From the NCBI GenBank assembly GCA_052034625.1, contig JBPOII010000022.1:62001-126000 (forward strand): a stretch of DNA of 64,000 bases, in the 5' to 3' direction. Positions 1 to 9,567 of the stretch are shown here, one piece after another (the first letter of the stretch is position 1; every line of letters begins with the position of its first letter). Source of the stretch: JAVBLP01 sp052034625 (lineage in GTDB: Bacteria > Elusimicrobiota > Endomicrobiia > Endomicrobiales > Endomicrobiaceae). The position numbers were made by a program, and so were the translations under genes. A model generated the notes under the pieces. It saw only the letters and a program-made list of their open reading frames with translations, was not told the DNA's origin and searched no databases.

Positions 1-2250
1 CCATGCTGCCTTCTTTTTAGCAGCTGCAAAATTATCTTTTGAAAGCTTATCATGTTCTATTGCTGACGGTATATAAAATTTCTTGGTATATTCTTCTATC
101 ATTCTATTGGTATTAAATACCGGGCCGAGGGTACGCATCGCTGTTTTCATTTTCTTTATCCAGCCGCGTGGAATACCGTCGGTGCCTCTTGTAAAATATA
201 GCGGTATGATCTCTTTCTCAAGAGTTTCATAGATAGCTTTACTTTCAACTTCATCTTGATATTCTCTGTCAGGATAGCGGTCTATCGAACCGATTATCCA
301 ACCATTTTCACCATTGTATCCTTCGCACCACCAACCGTCAAGAACGCTGAAATTTATAACACCGTTAACAGCAGCTTTCATTCCGCTTGTTCCTGATGCT
401 TCTTCCGGTCTAAGAGGATTATTAAGCCAGATATCCGCACCTTGTACAAGATAATGGGCAACATTCATATCATAATCTTCAAGGAAAACTACTTTATGCC
501 TAAGTTCAGGATCACTTGAAAGGTGAACGATCTTTTTAATGATCTCTTTTCCATTATTGTCTTGGGGATGTGCTTTGCCGGCAATTATTATCTGAACCGG
601 ATTTTCTTTATTTGTAAGTATCTTTTTTATTCTTTCAAGATCCCTAAAAATCAAATCACCTCTTTTATATGAAGCAAATCTTCTGGCAAAACCTATAGTC
701 AAAGCTTCAGGATCAAGAACTTCATCTGCATAACTTATGGCTTTCTGAGAAGCTCCGCGTCTTTCAAGCTGGTTTCTTAGTCTTGCTCTTGCAAAAGAGA
801 CAAGTCTTTCTCTTCTTCTTTCGTGGCTTCTCCAGAGTTCAGCATCAGGTATCTGCGTAACTCTTTTCCATATAGTATGGTCGGCAGGCTCGTCTTTCCA
901 TGAAGAACCGAGATATCTGTCAAAAAGACCGGCAAATTCATAAGATATCCAAGTATTTGTATGTATGCCGTTAGTAATATGGGTTATAGGAACTTCTTTT
1001 CTTGGAAGATCAGGCCATATTGCTGACCACATTTCTCTTGATACTGTGGCATGCAGTCTGCTTACGCCGTTTGCTTTATTTGACATTCTCAATGCAAGAA
1101 TTGTCATAGAGAAATTTTCAGGGGTTGTTGATTTTATTTCCTTTACAGGGAAAGAACCGAGTTTCAAAAAGCTTTCTTTTGAAAAACCCAGCTTTTTGCA
1201 CATAGGTTCAAAATATTTCATTACAAGTTCATTTGAGAACATTTCATTACCCGCGGGAACCGGCGTATGGGTCGTAAATACACAGGTATTCTTTACAATT
1301 TGGAAAGCTTCCTCATGAGAAAGTCCATTATCTTCAATATATTCTCTCATCTTTTCAAAAAGTAAGAAGGCTGAATGTCCTTCATTAATATGTATTACTC
1401 CCGGATCTATTCCTAAAGCTTTAAGCAGTTTTACTCCGCCCATTCCAAGAACTATTTCCTGCCTTATTCTCATTTCTCTGTCGCCGCCATAAAGCTGACC
1501 GGTTATCTCTCTTACTTCTTTAGGATTTTTCTCATAATCGGTATCCAACAAATAAAGAGGAACTCTTCCTACTTGTAACTTCCATGCTCTTGCAAATATT
1601 TTCTGTTTTGGAGTATCAATTTCAACTTCTATACGGTTGCCTGCATCATCTTTAACAGGCTGTAAAGGCATATCTGCTAAGAAGTTTTCATTATATTCTT
1701 CCTGCTGCCAGCCGTCAAAACTTAAAAACTGTTTAAAATAACCGTATCTGTAAAGAAGACCTACTCCAACCAAAGGAAGTCCCATATCGCTTGCTGATTT
1801 AAGATGGTCCCCTGACAAGACACCAAGACCTCCGGAATAAATAGGAATGCTTTCATGAATTGCGAATTCCGTTGAAAAATATGCAAACTGCATATTTGCG
1901 TGTTCCGAGCATGAATCGGCAAACCATGTATTCATAGTCATATATTTATCAAGATCTTTCTTAACCCTTTCCATATGAGAAACAAAGCTGTCATCTTCGG
2001 CAAGCTCTTCAAGTCTCTGCTGGCTTACCATTCCGAGCATACCTTTCGGGCTGTGATATGAATCTTCCCAAAGATCCCTGTCAAGCCTTCTGAAAAGCTC
2101 AACAGCATCACTGTTCCAACACCACCACATATTATTTGCAATAGTCAAAAGCGGTTTAAGAACTTCCGGTAAATTAGGCACAACGACAAACGTTTTCGCA
2201 TCACGCGCAACATATGTCTCTTTCTTCTCATTAAATAAGTCCTGTTTCAT
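1..2250 (-). CDS. glgP: Alpha-glucan (glycogen) phosphorylase, C-terminus cut by window edge
   Basis: Phosphorolysis of alpha-1,4-glucans (glycogen) to glucose-1-phosphate in the cytoplasm; GT35 family, PLP-dependent. Reading on the minus strand from ATG at 2250 gives 750 uninterrupted codons up to the window edge, so the 3' end is missing. The pyridoxal-phosphate lysine lies in the conserved EASGTSGMKAAVNG motif near residue 620. The N-terminal region has the WWCWN and STEFAIHES segments seen in the short (Thermotoga-type) phosphorylases. The start is supported by AGGAGT at 2255-2260 and by a promoter at 2290-2319. Together with glgA at 8092 this indicates glycogen storage. Highly confident of family; glucan substrate length is not visible. 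Confidence 0.95.
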   Translation of the reverse strand, partial: MKQDLFNEKKETYVARDAKTFVVVPNLPEVLKPLLTIANNMWWCWNSDAVELFRRLDRDLWEDSYHSPKGMLGMVSQQRLEELAEDDSFVSHMERVKKDLDKYMTMNTWFADSCSEHANMQFAYFSTEFAIHESIPIYSGGLGVLSGDHLKSASDMGLPLVGVGLLYRYGYFKQFLSFDGWQQEEYNENFLADMPLQPVKDDAGNRIEVEIDTPKQKIFARAWKLQVGRVPLYLLDTDYEKNPKEVREITGQLYGGDREMRIRQEIVLGMGGVKLLKALGIDPGVIHINEGHSAFLLFEKMREYIEDNGLSHEEAFQIVKNTCVFTTHTPVPAGNEMFSNELVMKYFEPMCKKLGFSKESFLKLGSFPVKEIKSTTPENFSMTILALRMSNKANGVSRLHATVSREMWSAIWPDLPRKEVPITHITNGIHTNTWISYEFAGLFDRYLGSSWKDEPADHTIWKRVTQIPDAELWRSHERRRERLVSFARARLRNQLERRGASQKAISYADEVLDPEALTIGFARRFASYKRGDLIFRDLERIKKILTNKENPVQIIIAGKAHPQDNNGKEIIKKIVHLSSDPELRHKVVFLEDYDMNVAHYLVQGADIWLNNPLRPEEASGTSGMKAAVNGVINFSVLDGWWCEGYNGENGWIIGSIDRYPDREYQDEVESKAIYETLEKEIIPLYFTRGTDGIPRGWIKKMKTAMRTLGPVFNTNRMIEEYTKKFYIPSAIEHDKLSKDNFAAAKKKAAW

Positions 2251-2289
2251 ATATACTCCTTAGTTTGATTTTGTTTTTATATTCCGTAT

Positions 2290-2319
2290 ATCATATTAAA
2301 CTTTGTCATTCTTTGTCAA
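2290..2319 (-). promoter_or_regulatory. Sigma70-type promoter for glgP
   Basis: On the minus strand there is TTGACA (2319-2314), an 18-base spacer and TATGAT (2295-2290), about 30 bases before the glgP ribosome binding site. A perfect 7-bp palindrome with a 1-base centre (TTCTTTG-A-CAAAGAA, 2309-2323) overlaps the -35 box and could be an operator. Confidence 0.65.
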
Positions 2320-2353
2320 AGAATATTTATTATAAAATTCATTGATTTTTATA

Positions 2354-3352
2354 TCATTTTTTATTGGCATAAGCTAAATTTGCATTTATAAGTTCCAAAA
2401 ACCTTTGAAATGCTTCATTACTGTAAACTTTATTAAAGCTATCTCTCACCTTTGCGGCATTTGGGAGATCTTTTATATAGTAATGTGCCACTTTCCTCAT
2501 AACCACATATCCCCTTTCTTCTCCATAATGCTCAACAGAGAGTTTTGCATGCATTTTAAACCACTTTATTCTTTCCTCCCATAACGGCTCCGACAATTTT
2601 ATGCCATGATTAATATATTCTTTTATCCTTTTAAATAATGTATAGTTCCCTATAGCACCCCTTCCTATCATAATCCCGCTGCAGTTTGGAATATTTAAGA
2701 ATGTTTCGGCAGTTTGTTCATCAACAATACCGCCATTTGCAAAGACGGGTATCTTTGCACCTTCACAGGCTTTTGCAAAAGCTTCCGTATCAGGAGCACC
2801 AGAATGTCCCTGCGAAGCCGGACGGGCATGTACTGCAGCCATTTTTATACCGCAATCCTGTGCTATTTTAATAATTTCCGATGCCACATTCTGCCCCGGA
2901 ATAAGACCTATTCTCATTTTAACTGTTACGGGAACATCAACGCTTTTCACTACAGTTTCAAGTATCTTTGCCGTAAGTTTTTCATTTTCAAGAAGTTTTG
3001 CCCCTGCTCCGGCTTTTGCCACCTTTCTGACAGGACATCCAAGATTAATATCTATTATATCAGCACCAAGATCTCTGACTGTTTTTGCCGATTCACCCAT
3101 ACTGTATGCATCACCGCCGAATATTTGTGCGGATACAGGACGCTCTTCATCTTTGATCCTTAAAAGCATTTTGGTTTTTTCATCGCTGTATAAAAGAGCT
3201 TTTGATGATACCATTTCGGTATAAACAAGACCTGCACCGCCTTCTTTAGCAAGCAGACGCATAGGTAAATCCGTTATACCTGCCATAGGGGCAAGAATAA
3301 TATTATTATCAAGATTCACATTTCCTATTTTTATTTTTTGGATTTTACCCAT
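2354..3352 (-). CDS. dusB: tRNA-dihydrouridine synthase
   Basis: FMN-dependent reduction of uridine to dihydrouridine in the tRNA D-loop. The 332-residue protein begins with the FMN-barrel segment LAPMAGITDLPMR (20-32). It has the catalytic-cysteine motif INLGCPVRKVAKAGAGA (Cys106) and ends with the GRGAIGNYTLF phosphate-binding motif and a helical C-terminal domain. Length and motifs fit the DusB/Nif3-type bacterial subgroup, but subgroup assignment by eye is approximate. Its start overlaps the tsaD stop by 8 bases, so the two tRNA-modification genes are translationally coupled. Confidence 0.92.
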   Translation of the reverse strand: MGKIQKIKIGNVNLDNNIILAPMAGITDLPMRLLAKEGGAGLVYTEMVSSKALLYSDEKTKMLLRIKDEERPVSAQIFGGDAYSMGESAKTVRDLGADIIDINLGCPVRKVAKAGAGAKLLENEKLTAKILETVVKSVDVPVTVKMRIGLIPGQNVASEIIKIAQDCGIKMAAVHARPASQGHSGAPDTEAFAKACEGAKIPVFANGGIVDEQTAETFLNIPNCSGIMIGRGAIGNYTLFKRIKEYINHGIKLSEPLWEERIKWFKMHAKLSVEHYGEERGYVVMRKVAHYYIKDLPNAAKVRDSFNKVYSNEAFQRFLELINANLAYANKK

Positions 3353-4376
3353 TTATCCAATTCTCCAAAGGAAGAGAAGCGGAAGATTTTAGTTGATCTG
3401 CACAGTAGGAAAGACCGTATTTTTTTTGTTTTAAATAAGCTGCACAGCCTATCATTGCGGCATTATCCGTACAGTATAATATTGAAGGAATATAAACTTT
3501 TATTTTATTCTTTTTACCTGTCTCAATAAACATCTTTCTTATAAGTGAATTTGCTGAAACTCCTCCGCCAAGTGCTATTTGCTTAAGATTAAAAGCATCC
3601 GCCGCTTCAAAAGCTTTAAAACATAATGTTTCGGCAACAGCCTGTCTAAAAGAAGAACATATATCATTTAAATGTTTTTCATTTTTTATAGGATTTTTCT
3701 TTAAATAGTTCAACAGGGCGGTTTTAATACCGGAAAAAGAAAAATCCCAGCTCCCTTTAAGAAAAGGACGAGTAAAATTTATAGCAGCAGGATCGCCTTT
3801 TTCAGCTCTCTTATCAATAACCGGACCGCCAGGATAAGAAAGCCCTAACATTTTTGCAGCCTTATCAAAAGCTTCTCCGGCAGCATCGTCTCTGGTAGCA
3901 CCGAGCAGTTTATATTTTCCAAAATCTTCAACAATGATAATTTCGGTATGACCGCCAGATATTATCAGACTTAAAAAAGGAGGTTTTAAGTTTTTGTTCT
4001 CTATAAATGAAGAATAAAGATGTCCTTCAATATGGTTTACCGGAATAAGAGGTTTTTTATACACGCTGGCAAGACTTTTTGCAGCTATCGCACCTACAAG
4101 CAAAGCACCTGCAAGACCGGGACCTGCTGTAAAAGCCACTGCATCTATTTTTTTCCCAAAATTCTCAAAATCCAAACCCGCATCTTTTAAAGCCTGAAAA
4201 ATTACCGGATTTATATTTTTTATATGTGCACGGCTTGCAAGTTCAGGAACCACTCCGAAAAATTCAGCATGTATATTTATCTGAGAAGAAATGACAACGG
4301 AACGAACTTTTCTTCCATTGCTCACGACGGCCGCAGAAGTTTCATCACAAGATGTTTCTATTGCGAGTATATTCAA
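3345..4376 (-). CDS. tsaD: tRNA N6-threonylcarbamoyladenosine synthase subunit TsaD
   Basis: Transfers threonylcarbamoyl to A37 of ANN-reading tRNAs (t6A synthesis), acting with TsaB, TsaC and TsaE, none of which is seen here. The 343-residue protein starts MNILAIETSCDETSAAVV, the family signature. The metal-binding HIEGH is at 115-119, and SGGHTEI and the C-terminal LGGGVSANSLIR nucleotide-binding motif are present. Its start overlaps the end of the upstream membrane-protein gene by 4 bases and its end overlaps dus by 8. Essential housekeeping gene; identity is very secure. Confidence 0.97.
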   Translation of the reverse strand: MNILAIETSCDETSAAVVSNGRKVRSVVISSQINIHAEFFGVVPELASRAHIKNINPVIFQALKDAGLDFENFGKKIDAVAFTAGPGLAGALLVGAIAAKSLASVYKKPLIPVNHIEGHLYSSFIENKNLKPPFLSLIISGGHTEIIIVEDFGKYKLLGATRDDAAGEAFDKAAKMLGLSYPGGPVIDKRAEKGDPAAINFTRPFLKGSWDFSFSGIKTALLNYLKKNPIKNEKHLNDICSSFRQAVAETLCFKAFEAADAFNLKQIALGGGVSANSLIRKMFIETGKKNKIKVYIPSILYCTDNAAMIGCAAYLKQKKYGLSYCADQLKSSASLPLENWING

Positions 4377-4837
4377 TTTTGATTCCTTGTTTTATTTTTC
4401 AATCTTGACGGTATGCGCGGACTTACAAAAGTGACATTCGCATAGTTCCTGTTATTTGGAGAATAGAATTTATATGTAATACTGCCGTCTGCATTTTCAG
4501 TTCTGCTTAAACCTACTTTGAGCGAACGTGCAACAGATCTGAAGCCATTTTCAAAAACATCTACTTTTTTTTCGCCTTTCAACTGTATCTTTTTATGGAA
4601 TTCGTTCCAAGAGGCACTGCGAGTATCCATCTCCCTTACATACTGGGAGAGAATATCTTCCTGTTTAATCCCATTAGCCACAAGAACATCAACTATTCTT
4701 TTATCAAGTTCGACATCAATAGATACCTTTTCCTTTTGGACAGATTGCATTGAATACCAAATGCCTATTCCAAGGAAAAACAGAGCAATAATATATATTT
4801 TAACTATAATATTTTCTTTTTTTTCTTTTTCTGCCAC
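4373..4837 (-). CDS. Small single-pass membrane protein of unknown function
   Basis: 154 residues. A charged N-terminus (MAEKEKKEN) is followed by one hydrophobic segment at about 12-30 and then a hydrophilic, presumably periplasmic domain with no motif I recognise. It is placed directly after ctpA and overlaps tsaD by 4 bases. In many diderm genomes the gene next to a CtpA-type protease is a divergent polysaccharide deacetylase. This protein could be a short relative of that protein's N-terminal part, but no catalytic domain is present. Function not assigned. Confidence 0.75.
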   Translation of the reverse strand: MAEKEKKENIIVKIYIIALFFLGIGIWYSMQSVQKEKVSIDVELDKRIVDVLVANGIKQEDILSQYVREMDTRSASWNEFHKKIQLKGEKKVDVFENGFRSVARSLKVGLSRTENADGSITYKFYSPNNRNYANVTFVSPRIPSRLKNKTRNQN

Positions 4838-4849
4838 TTAGTGTCCCCG

Positions 4850-6202
4850 TTATTTTTTTATTTCCATATTTTCTTTCGTATCTTCATTCTTTTCATCTTT
4901 ACGGACTTCTTCTTTTTTCTCTTTCCCATCTTTTTTCTCAAGCGTTTTTGATTCAGCTATTGATTCAGCGACTTTATCTGCTTTTATGATCTCAATGGCT
5001 TTATTTAAAACCTCGTCTGCAACTTTTTGCTTTTCATCAACCGCGGATTTAGGAGCTTTGTCTTTGGCAAATATCATTTCGGATTGGGAGTAAAGTTTTA
5101 TTTCATCCTCAATAGTGACTTTTATCTCTATATCGGGAGTTATGCCGTTTAAAGCATTCTTTTCGTCAGAATGATTAATAGGTCTTCCTGAAGGAAGATA
5201 GTATTTTGCTATGGTAAGCCTTAAAGCACTTCCATCTGAAAGAGGAACAACTGTCTGCACGCTTCCCTTTCCAAAAGTGTTATTACCGATTATAAGAGCT
5301 CTTTTATAGTCTTGCAGTGCTCCTGAAACGATCTCTGAAGCAGAAGCTGAACCTCTGTTAACAAGTATAACCAGAGGAATATCGGCAAAAGCTCCGCCGC
5401 CTTTGGTCATATACTCTTTTTTCATTTCTTCCGTTCTTCCTTTTGTGGTAAGTGCTATAGTCTTTTCTTTTGTGAACATACTTATTACATCTATAGCCGA
5501 ATCAAGAAGTCCGCCGGGATTATTCCTTAGATCCAAAATTATTGCTTTCATACCGTGTTTTTTTAAGTCTGAAAGTGCTTTCTGTATGTCTGCAGCGCTT
5601 TGTGCATTATACTCGGTATGCCTTATATAGGCTATATTGTCTTCAAGCATTGTGCTTTTTACTGTTTCTATCTTGATTTTTTCTCTTGTCAGAACAAATT
5701 CAAGATCCTCTAAAGTATTATCTCTTGAAATTGTCAACTTAACTTTCGAGCCTGCCTTTCCTCTCATAATATTTGCAGCTTCATTACTGGACATATCTAC
5801 AGCAGATTTATCGTCAATTTTAACTATTCTGTCTTCCGGAAGGATTCCCGCTTTATAGGCAGGTGTTCCCGGAATAGGAGATACAACTGTTATATAACCG
5901 TTCTTTTCAGTAATTCTCAAACCTATTCCGCTATAAGAGCCTTCCGTTTCACTTTTCATTTCCTTATAAGCTTTTTCTTCCATATACTGGGAAAAAGGAT
6001 CAAGAGTTCTTACTACTCCTTTTATTGCACCTATAGCAAGGTCTTTAGTATTTGTTTCAGAAACATAATTAGTGTTTATTATCTCCATTACATCTATCAT
6101 CAGTTTAAGTTTGTCATAAGTTTCATCCGAAGCAAAAACACCAGACGCGCAAAATATAAACGCGAAAGCCGCCGCTAAAAATTTTTTTCCAATAAATTTC
6201 AT
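4850..6202 (-). CDS. ctpA: C-terminal processing (S41) peptidase with PDZ domain
   Basis: Periplasmic tail-specific serine protease. Signal peptide 1-24 ends at GVFA. A PDZ domain spans about 90-175 (GIGLRITEKNGYITVVSPI). The S41 catalytic core follows, with the nucleophile in GSASASE (284-290) and the general-base lysine in FGKGSVQ (Lys312). A Lys/Glu-rich tail runs from about 385 to 450 and is unlike the compact end of most family members. It lies 12 bases downstream of the EnvC-like gene, a common diderm arrangement (envC-ctpA), and probably acts in cell-wall hydrolase or lipoprotein turnover. Confidence 0.93.
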   Translation of the reverse strand: MKFIGKKFLAAAFAFIFCASGVFASDETYDKLKLMIDVMEIINTNYVSETNTKDLAIGAIKGVVRTLDPFSQYMEEKAYKEMKSETEGSYSGIGLRITEKNGYITVVSPIPGTPAYKAGILPEDRIVKIDDKSAVDMSSNEAANIMRGKAGSKVKLTISRDNTLEDLEFVLTREKIKIETVKSTMLEDNIAYIRHTEYNAQSAADIQKALSDLKKHGMKAIILDLRNNPGGLLDSAIDVISMFTKEKTIALTTKGRTEEMKKEYMTKGGGAFADIPLVILVNRGSASASEIVSGALQDYKRALIIGNNTFGKGSVQTVVPLSDGSALRLTIAKYYLPSGRPINHSDEKNALNGITPDIEIKVTIEDEIKLYSQSEMIFAKDKAPKSAVDEKQKVADEVLNKAIEIIKADKVAESIAESKTLEKKDGKEKKEEVRKDEKNEDTKENMEIKK

Positions 6203-6213
6203 TTTATTCTCCG

Positions 6214-7350
6214 TTAGTTAGCTTGTAACCATAATAATGGATTATCCGGTGCATTATCCTGTCTTATTTCAAAATACAGAACACTGTTTTCGCCTTTACC
6301 AAGATTTGCAAGCACTGTCCCTCTCGAGACTTTCTGATCTTCTTTTACAAATATTTGATTCAGCTGTCCGTAAACGCTGAAATATGAATCTCTGTGATCT
6401 ATTATAACAACTTTTCCGTAAGAACGAAACTCTCCGGTAAAAACCACAATGCCGCCATCAACACTTTTTACTTGGCTTCCGTCAGCAGCTTTAATTTTTA
6501 TGCCATTACTTATTAAATATGTATCAAGTTCCGGATGCTTACTCTTGCCGAATTTGACTATAACTTTGCCCTGTACCGGCCACGGAAGAGACTTTTTTCT
6601 CTTTGAAGCTGATACTGGAGTACGTATAACTGCTTCACGAGCCTGTTTCTGCTTATTGGCTTCCGTTATTTTATTTATTAGGGTCTGAAGAGCTTTAGCA
6701 CTTTCATTTAAGGCTTTGATCTCTGCTTCTGCTGCCGCTCTTTTCCCGGATGTGGTTTTCAAAAGCCGATTCTTTTCATTTATAAGCTTTTTTCTTTCAT
6801 CGGCAAGCTTATTTTCTTTTTTTCTAAGCGCCATCAGCGTCTCTCTGGATTTTCTCCATTTTTTTATGTCAGATTCTGATGTCGAAAGTACTTTTTCTTC
6901 TTTATCAAAATTTTCTTTTTTATTTTTAAGTGCCTGTTGTCTTATTTTGTACTCAACGGGATCTTTCTCATACGGAACTTCAAAAGTCATTTTATTAAAA
7001 AGTTCCATCTCATCCAGTATTGCCTGATTCCAAGTCATCTGTTTTCGAAAAGCCTGATCATGTTCTTTTGAGGCTTTACCCAGATTTGATTCCGCAACTT
7101 TTATATCATTTGCTATTTTAGCAAGATTTTTTCTGTTTTCTTCAATAGCGTCATTTAAAGTCTTGAGTTCGCGTTTGAAAATTTTCTCTTTAAGCATAAG
7201 ACTGTCTTTTTCCAACTGTTTTTGCTTAATTGTTTTGCGAACATCGGAAAGCTTTTTGGACTGTTCTTTTATGTTTGCTTCCTGGGCGGAAACTGTAACA
7301 CATGATAATATAAGAACCGCTGATATAAATACAAAAAAACTATTTTTCAT
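6214..7350 (-). CDS. envC: EnvC-like murein hydrolase activator (coiled coil plus degenerate LytM domain)
   Basis: Start set at ATG 7350, giving a normal signal peptide (MKNSFFVFISAVLILSCVTVSA). An upstream start at 7416 would lie inside ftsX and add a non-signal leader. A long coiled coil (about 30-250) is followed by an M23/LytM fold at about 265-378. The zinc ligands are lost: the usual HxGxD is NGIKI and the usual HLHFE is VLYFE, while the fold-defining GGIVVFTGEFRSYG is kept. That pattern matches EnvC, a non-catalytic amidase activator controlled by FtsEX. It begins 1 base after the ftsX stop, supporting that partnership. Confidence 0.88.
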   Translation of the reverse strand: MKNSFFVFISAVLILSCVTVSAQEANIKEQSKKLSDVRKTIKQKQLEKDSLMLKEKIFKRELKTLNDAIEENRKNLAKIANDIKVAESNLGKASKEHDQAFRKQMTWNQAILDEMELFNKMTFEVPYEKDPVEYKIRQQALKNKKENFDKEEKVLSTSESDIKKWRKSRETLMALRKKENKLADERKKLINEKNRLLKTTSGKRAAAEAEIKALNESAKALQTLINKITEANKQKQAREAVIRTPVSASKRKKSLPWPVQGKVIVKFGKSKHPELDTYLISNGIKIKAADGSQVKSVDGGIVVFTGEFRSYGKVVIIDHRDSYFSVYGQLNQIFVKEDQKVSRGTVLANLGKGENSVLYFEIRQDNAPDNPLLWLQAN

Positions 7351-7351
7351 T

Positions 7352-8086
7352 TTAATCTTTAAAAATGATGCCCGTTGCTGCGCTGAGCGGAATAATAATA
7401 AATGCTGCTTTTTCATCTAAAAGAAGAGGATACTGGATGAAAACGCATATACCCCACACTGCAACAAAACCCAATGATGACATTAAAAGATATGCTGCTA
7501 TATTGGTTATATATTTGCGAGTATTTTCTTCTTTTTCGATTATGAAAAGAATTGACTGTACAATAAACAAAACAAGCATAATCAGCGCAAAAACAATTGC
7601 TGTTTTCTGAAGTAAAACGGCAATATTTTTTACTTTAACATAATCATTAAAAATGACAGGATCAAAAACAACCTCATCAATGTCTTCAATCTGCATAATT
7701 GAGTTTTTTGCTATAACCAAAAATTCTTCCGTAGGAAAATCCAGAGGAGTTAACTTCATATAAGACTGAAAAGCTTCTTTTTCTCCGGGTACCGATACAT
7801 CTTTAAGGAAAGGATTCTTTTCAACAGCTTTGTCATAAACTTCTTCAGCGGATATATATTCGTCAACTGAAACAAAGCCAAGAGCCTCTACATTCTCACA
7901 CACAATAGAATCGTCTTTACAGCTTTTATCCAAAAAGACAGTTATATTGAATTTTGAAGAAAGCTCAGCGGCATACTCTTGAAGCTGGTAGTAATGATTA
8001 GCAATCAATACACTTAAAGAGCAAAAAACAGCAATAGCCAAAAATTTCAGCGTTTTTGAAAGAGCGCTGACCGCATTTGAACTCAT
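7352..8086 (-). CDS. ftsX: Cell division protein FtsX-like permease
   Basis: 244 residues with the FtsX layout: a short cytoplasmic N-terminus, one TM (about 12-30), a large extracytoplasmic loop (31-150) and three C-terminal TMs (about 160-182, 195-215, 222-242). FtsEX normally transmits divisome signals to amidase activators such as the EnvC-like protein encoded next. The ATPase gene ftsE, usually immediately upstream, is not here; the neighbour upstream is glgA. Sequence is divergent, so the name rests on topology and the adjacent EnvC-like gene. Confidence 0.8.
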   Translation of the reverse strand: MSSNAVSALSKTLKFLAIAVFCSLSVLIANHYYQLQEYAAELSSKFNITVFLDKSCKDDSIVCENVEALGFVSVDEYISAEEVYDKAVEKNPFLKDVSVPGEKEAFQSYMKLTPLDFPTEEFLVIAKNSIMQIEDIDEVVFDPVIFNDYVKVKNIAVLLQKTAIVFALIMLVLFIVQSILFIIEKEENTRKYITNIAAYLLMSSLGFVAVWGICVFIQYPLLLDEKAAFIIIPLSAATGIIFKD

Positions 8087-8091
8087 TTATA

Positions 8092-9567
8092 TTAACTCCG
8101 TATAAAAACAGCTTCGTATTGTTTTTTATTTTTTACATCTTCATACATCTTTTCATATTCCAAAACGGATCTATCCCATGAAAAATTGCAATTCATTGCA
8201 TTTTGTACAAGAGGGTCCCAATCGTTTTTATCCCTAAATATTTTTTCGGATTTCAATATGGTCTGCACAAAATTCTCTCCATAGGTTATATTAAATACAA
8301 AACCATTGCCTTTCTTTGTGTAATGATTATAATACTCAATCGTGTCCGAAAGACCGCCGGTACGATTAACTATAGGGATAGTTCCGTATGATAAAGCTAT
8401 AATCTGGCTTAAACCGCAGGGTTCAAAACGCGAAGGCATCATATATGCATCACATCCTGCATAAATTTTGTGCGAAAGAGGTTCATTATAATCATAGAAA
8501 GCTGCCACTTTATTAGGCATATTTGAAACGGCCTGCTGCAACTGCCACTTTATGGACTGGTCGCCTGAACCTAATATAACAAACTGCATATTGCAGTCTC
8601 TCAATTGATATAAAGCATCAATAATAATATCAAAACCTTTCTGATTATCAAGACGCGAAACACATCCGAAAAGATAAGCATCTTCATTTACATCAAAACC
8701 GCAAAGCTCTTGGAGATGTGCTTTACAGAGTTTTTTTCCGGACAGATCGTCTTTTGAAAAATTAGCGGCAATATTTTTATCGGTCTTTGGATTCCAATAA
8801 TCATAATCAATGCCGTTTAAAATGCCATATACTTCATCATGGCGAGAATTTAAAACGATTTCCATTCCTCTTCCATTAAATTCCTTTATTTCTTTTGCAT
8901 AAGTCGGGCTTACAGTTGAAACTGCATCTGACATACCGATACCGCATTTAAGAAAATTAACATTATTATAAAATTCCAATTTATCAACAGTAAAGTCTTC
9001 CCAGGAAAAACCTGCAACTTCAACCGTATCGGCTCCGTAAGAACCTTGGAAAGCTATATTATGTATTGAAAAAACTGACGATGTATTCCAAAAAAAACCG
9101 TCATTTTTCATATTTGTTTTAAGGTAAGCCGGAATAAGACCTGTCTGCCAGTCATGACAGTGAATTATATCAGGACGGAACATTACAGCTTTAACGGCTT
9201 CAAGAGCGGCTCTGCAGAAGAATATATATCTTTCCCTATTATCAGGATAATCCACACCGCCGTCACCATATACGGAAAGTCTGTTAAAATAACGCATATT
9301 TTCTATAAAGTATACTTCAACACCGTCTTCAGTAATACAGTGTTTGATCCTGAAACTTTCCGTTTCTTTGCCGACATTTACCTGAAGTCTGTATGGAAGT
9401 GTCTGCAGATTATATTTTTTTCCGTCAATTGTCCTATATTTTGGAATAATTATCCTTACATCATGACCCAGCTTCTTTAGATATTTCGGCAAAGTTCCAA
9501 CAACATCTGCAAGACCACCCACTTTAACAAAAGATACGCATTCAGATGCCACCATTAATATATTCAT
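8092..9567 (-). CDS. glgA: Glycogen synthase (ADP-glucose type)
   Basis: GT5 glucosyltransferase that extends alpha-1,4-glucan, normally from ADP-glucose. The 491-residue protein starts MNILMVASECVSFVKVGGLADVVGTL; KVGGLAD is the donor-binding loop. The C-terminal Rossmann domain has GCVSRLDNQKGFD and the FEPCGLSQIIALSYGT nucleotide-sugar motif. It overlaps galT by 4 bases (ATGA), so the two are translationally coupled. No glgC or glgB is in the window. Confidence 0.96.
   Translation of the reverse strand: MNILMVASECVSFVKVGGLADVVGTLPKYLKKLGHDVRIIIPKYRTIDGKKYNLQTLPYRLQVNVGKETESFRIKHCITEDGVEVYFIENMRYFNRLSVYGDGGVDYPDNRERYIFFCRAALEAVKAVMFRPDIIHCHDWQTGLIPAYLKTNMKNDGFFWNTSSVFSIHNIAFQGSYGADTVEVAGFSWEDFTVDKLEFYNNVNFLKCGIGMSDAVSTVSPTYAKEIKEFNGRGMEIVLNSRHDEVYGILNGIDYDYWNPKTDKNIAANFSKDDLSGKKLCKAHLQELCGFDVNEDAYLFGCVSRLDNQKGFDIIIDALYQLRDCNMQFVILGSGDQSIKWQLQQAVSNMPNKVAAFYDYNEPLSHKIYAGCDAYMMPSRFEPCGLSQIIALSYGTIPIVNRTGGLSDTIEYYNHYTKKGNGFVFNITYGENFVQTILKSEKIFRDKNDWDPLVQNAMNCNFSWDRSVLEYEKMYEDVKNKKQYEAVFIRS

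Noticed and set aside
965..1318. 117-residue plus-strand frame
   Set aside because: Lies inside glgP, which is read on the other strand without interruption and has full family motifs.
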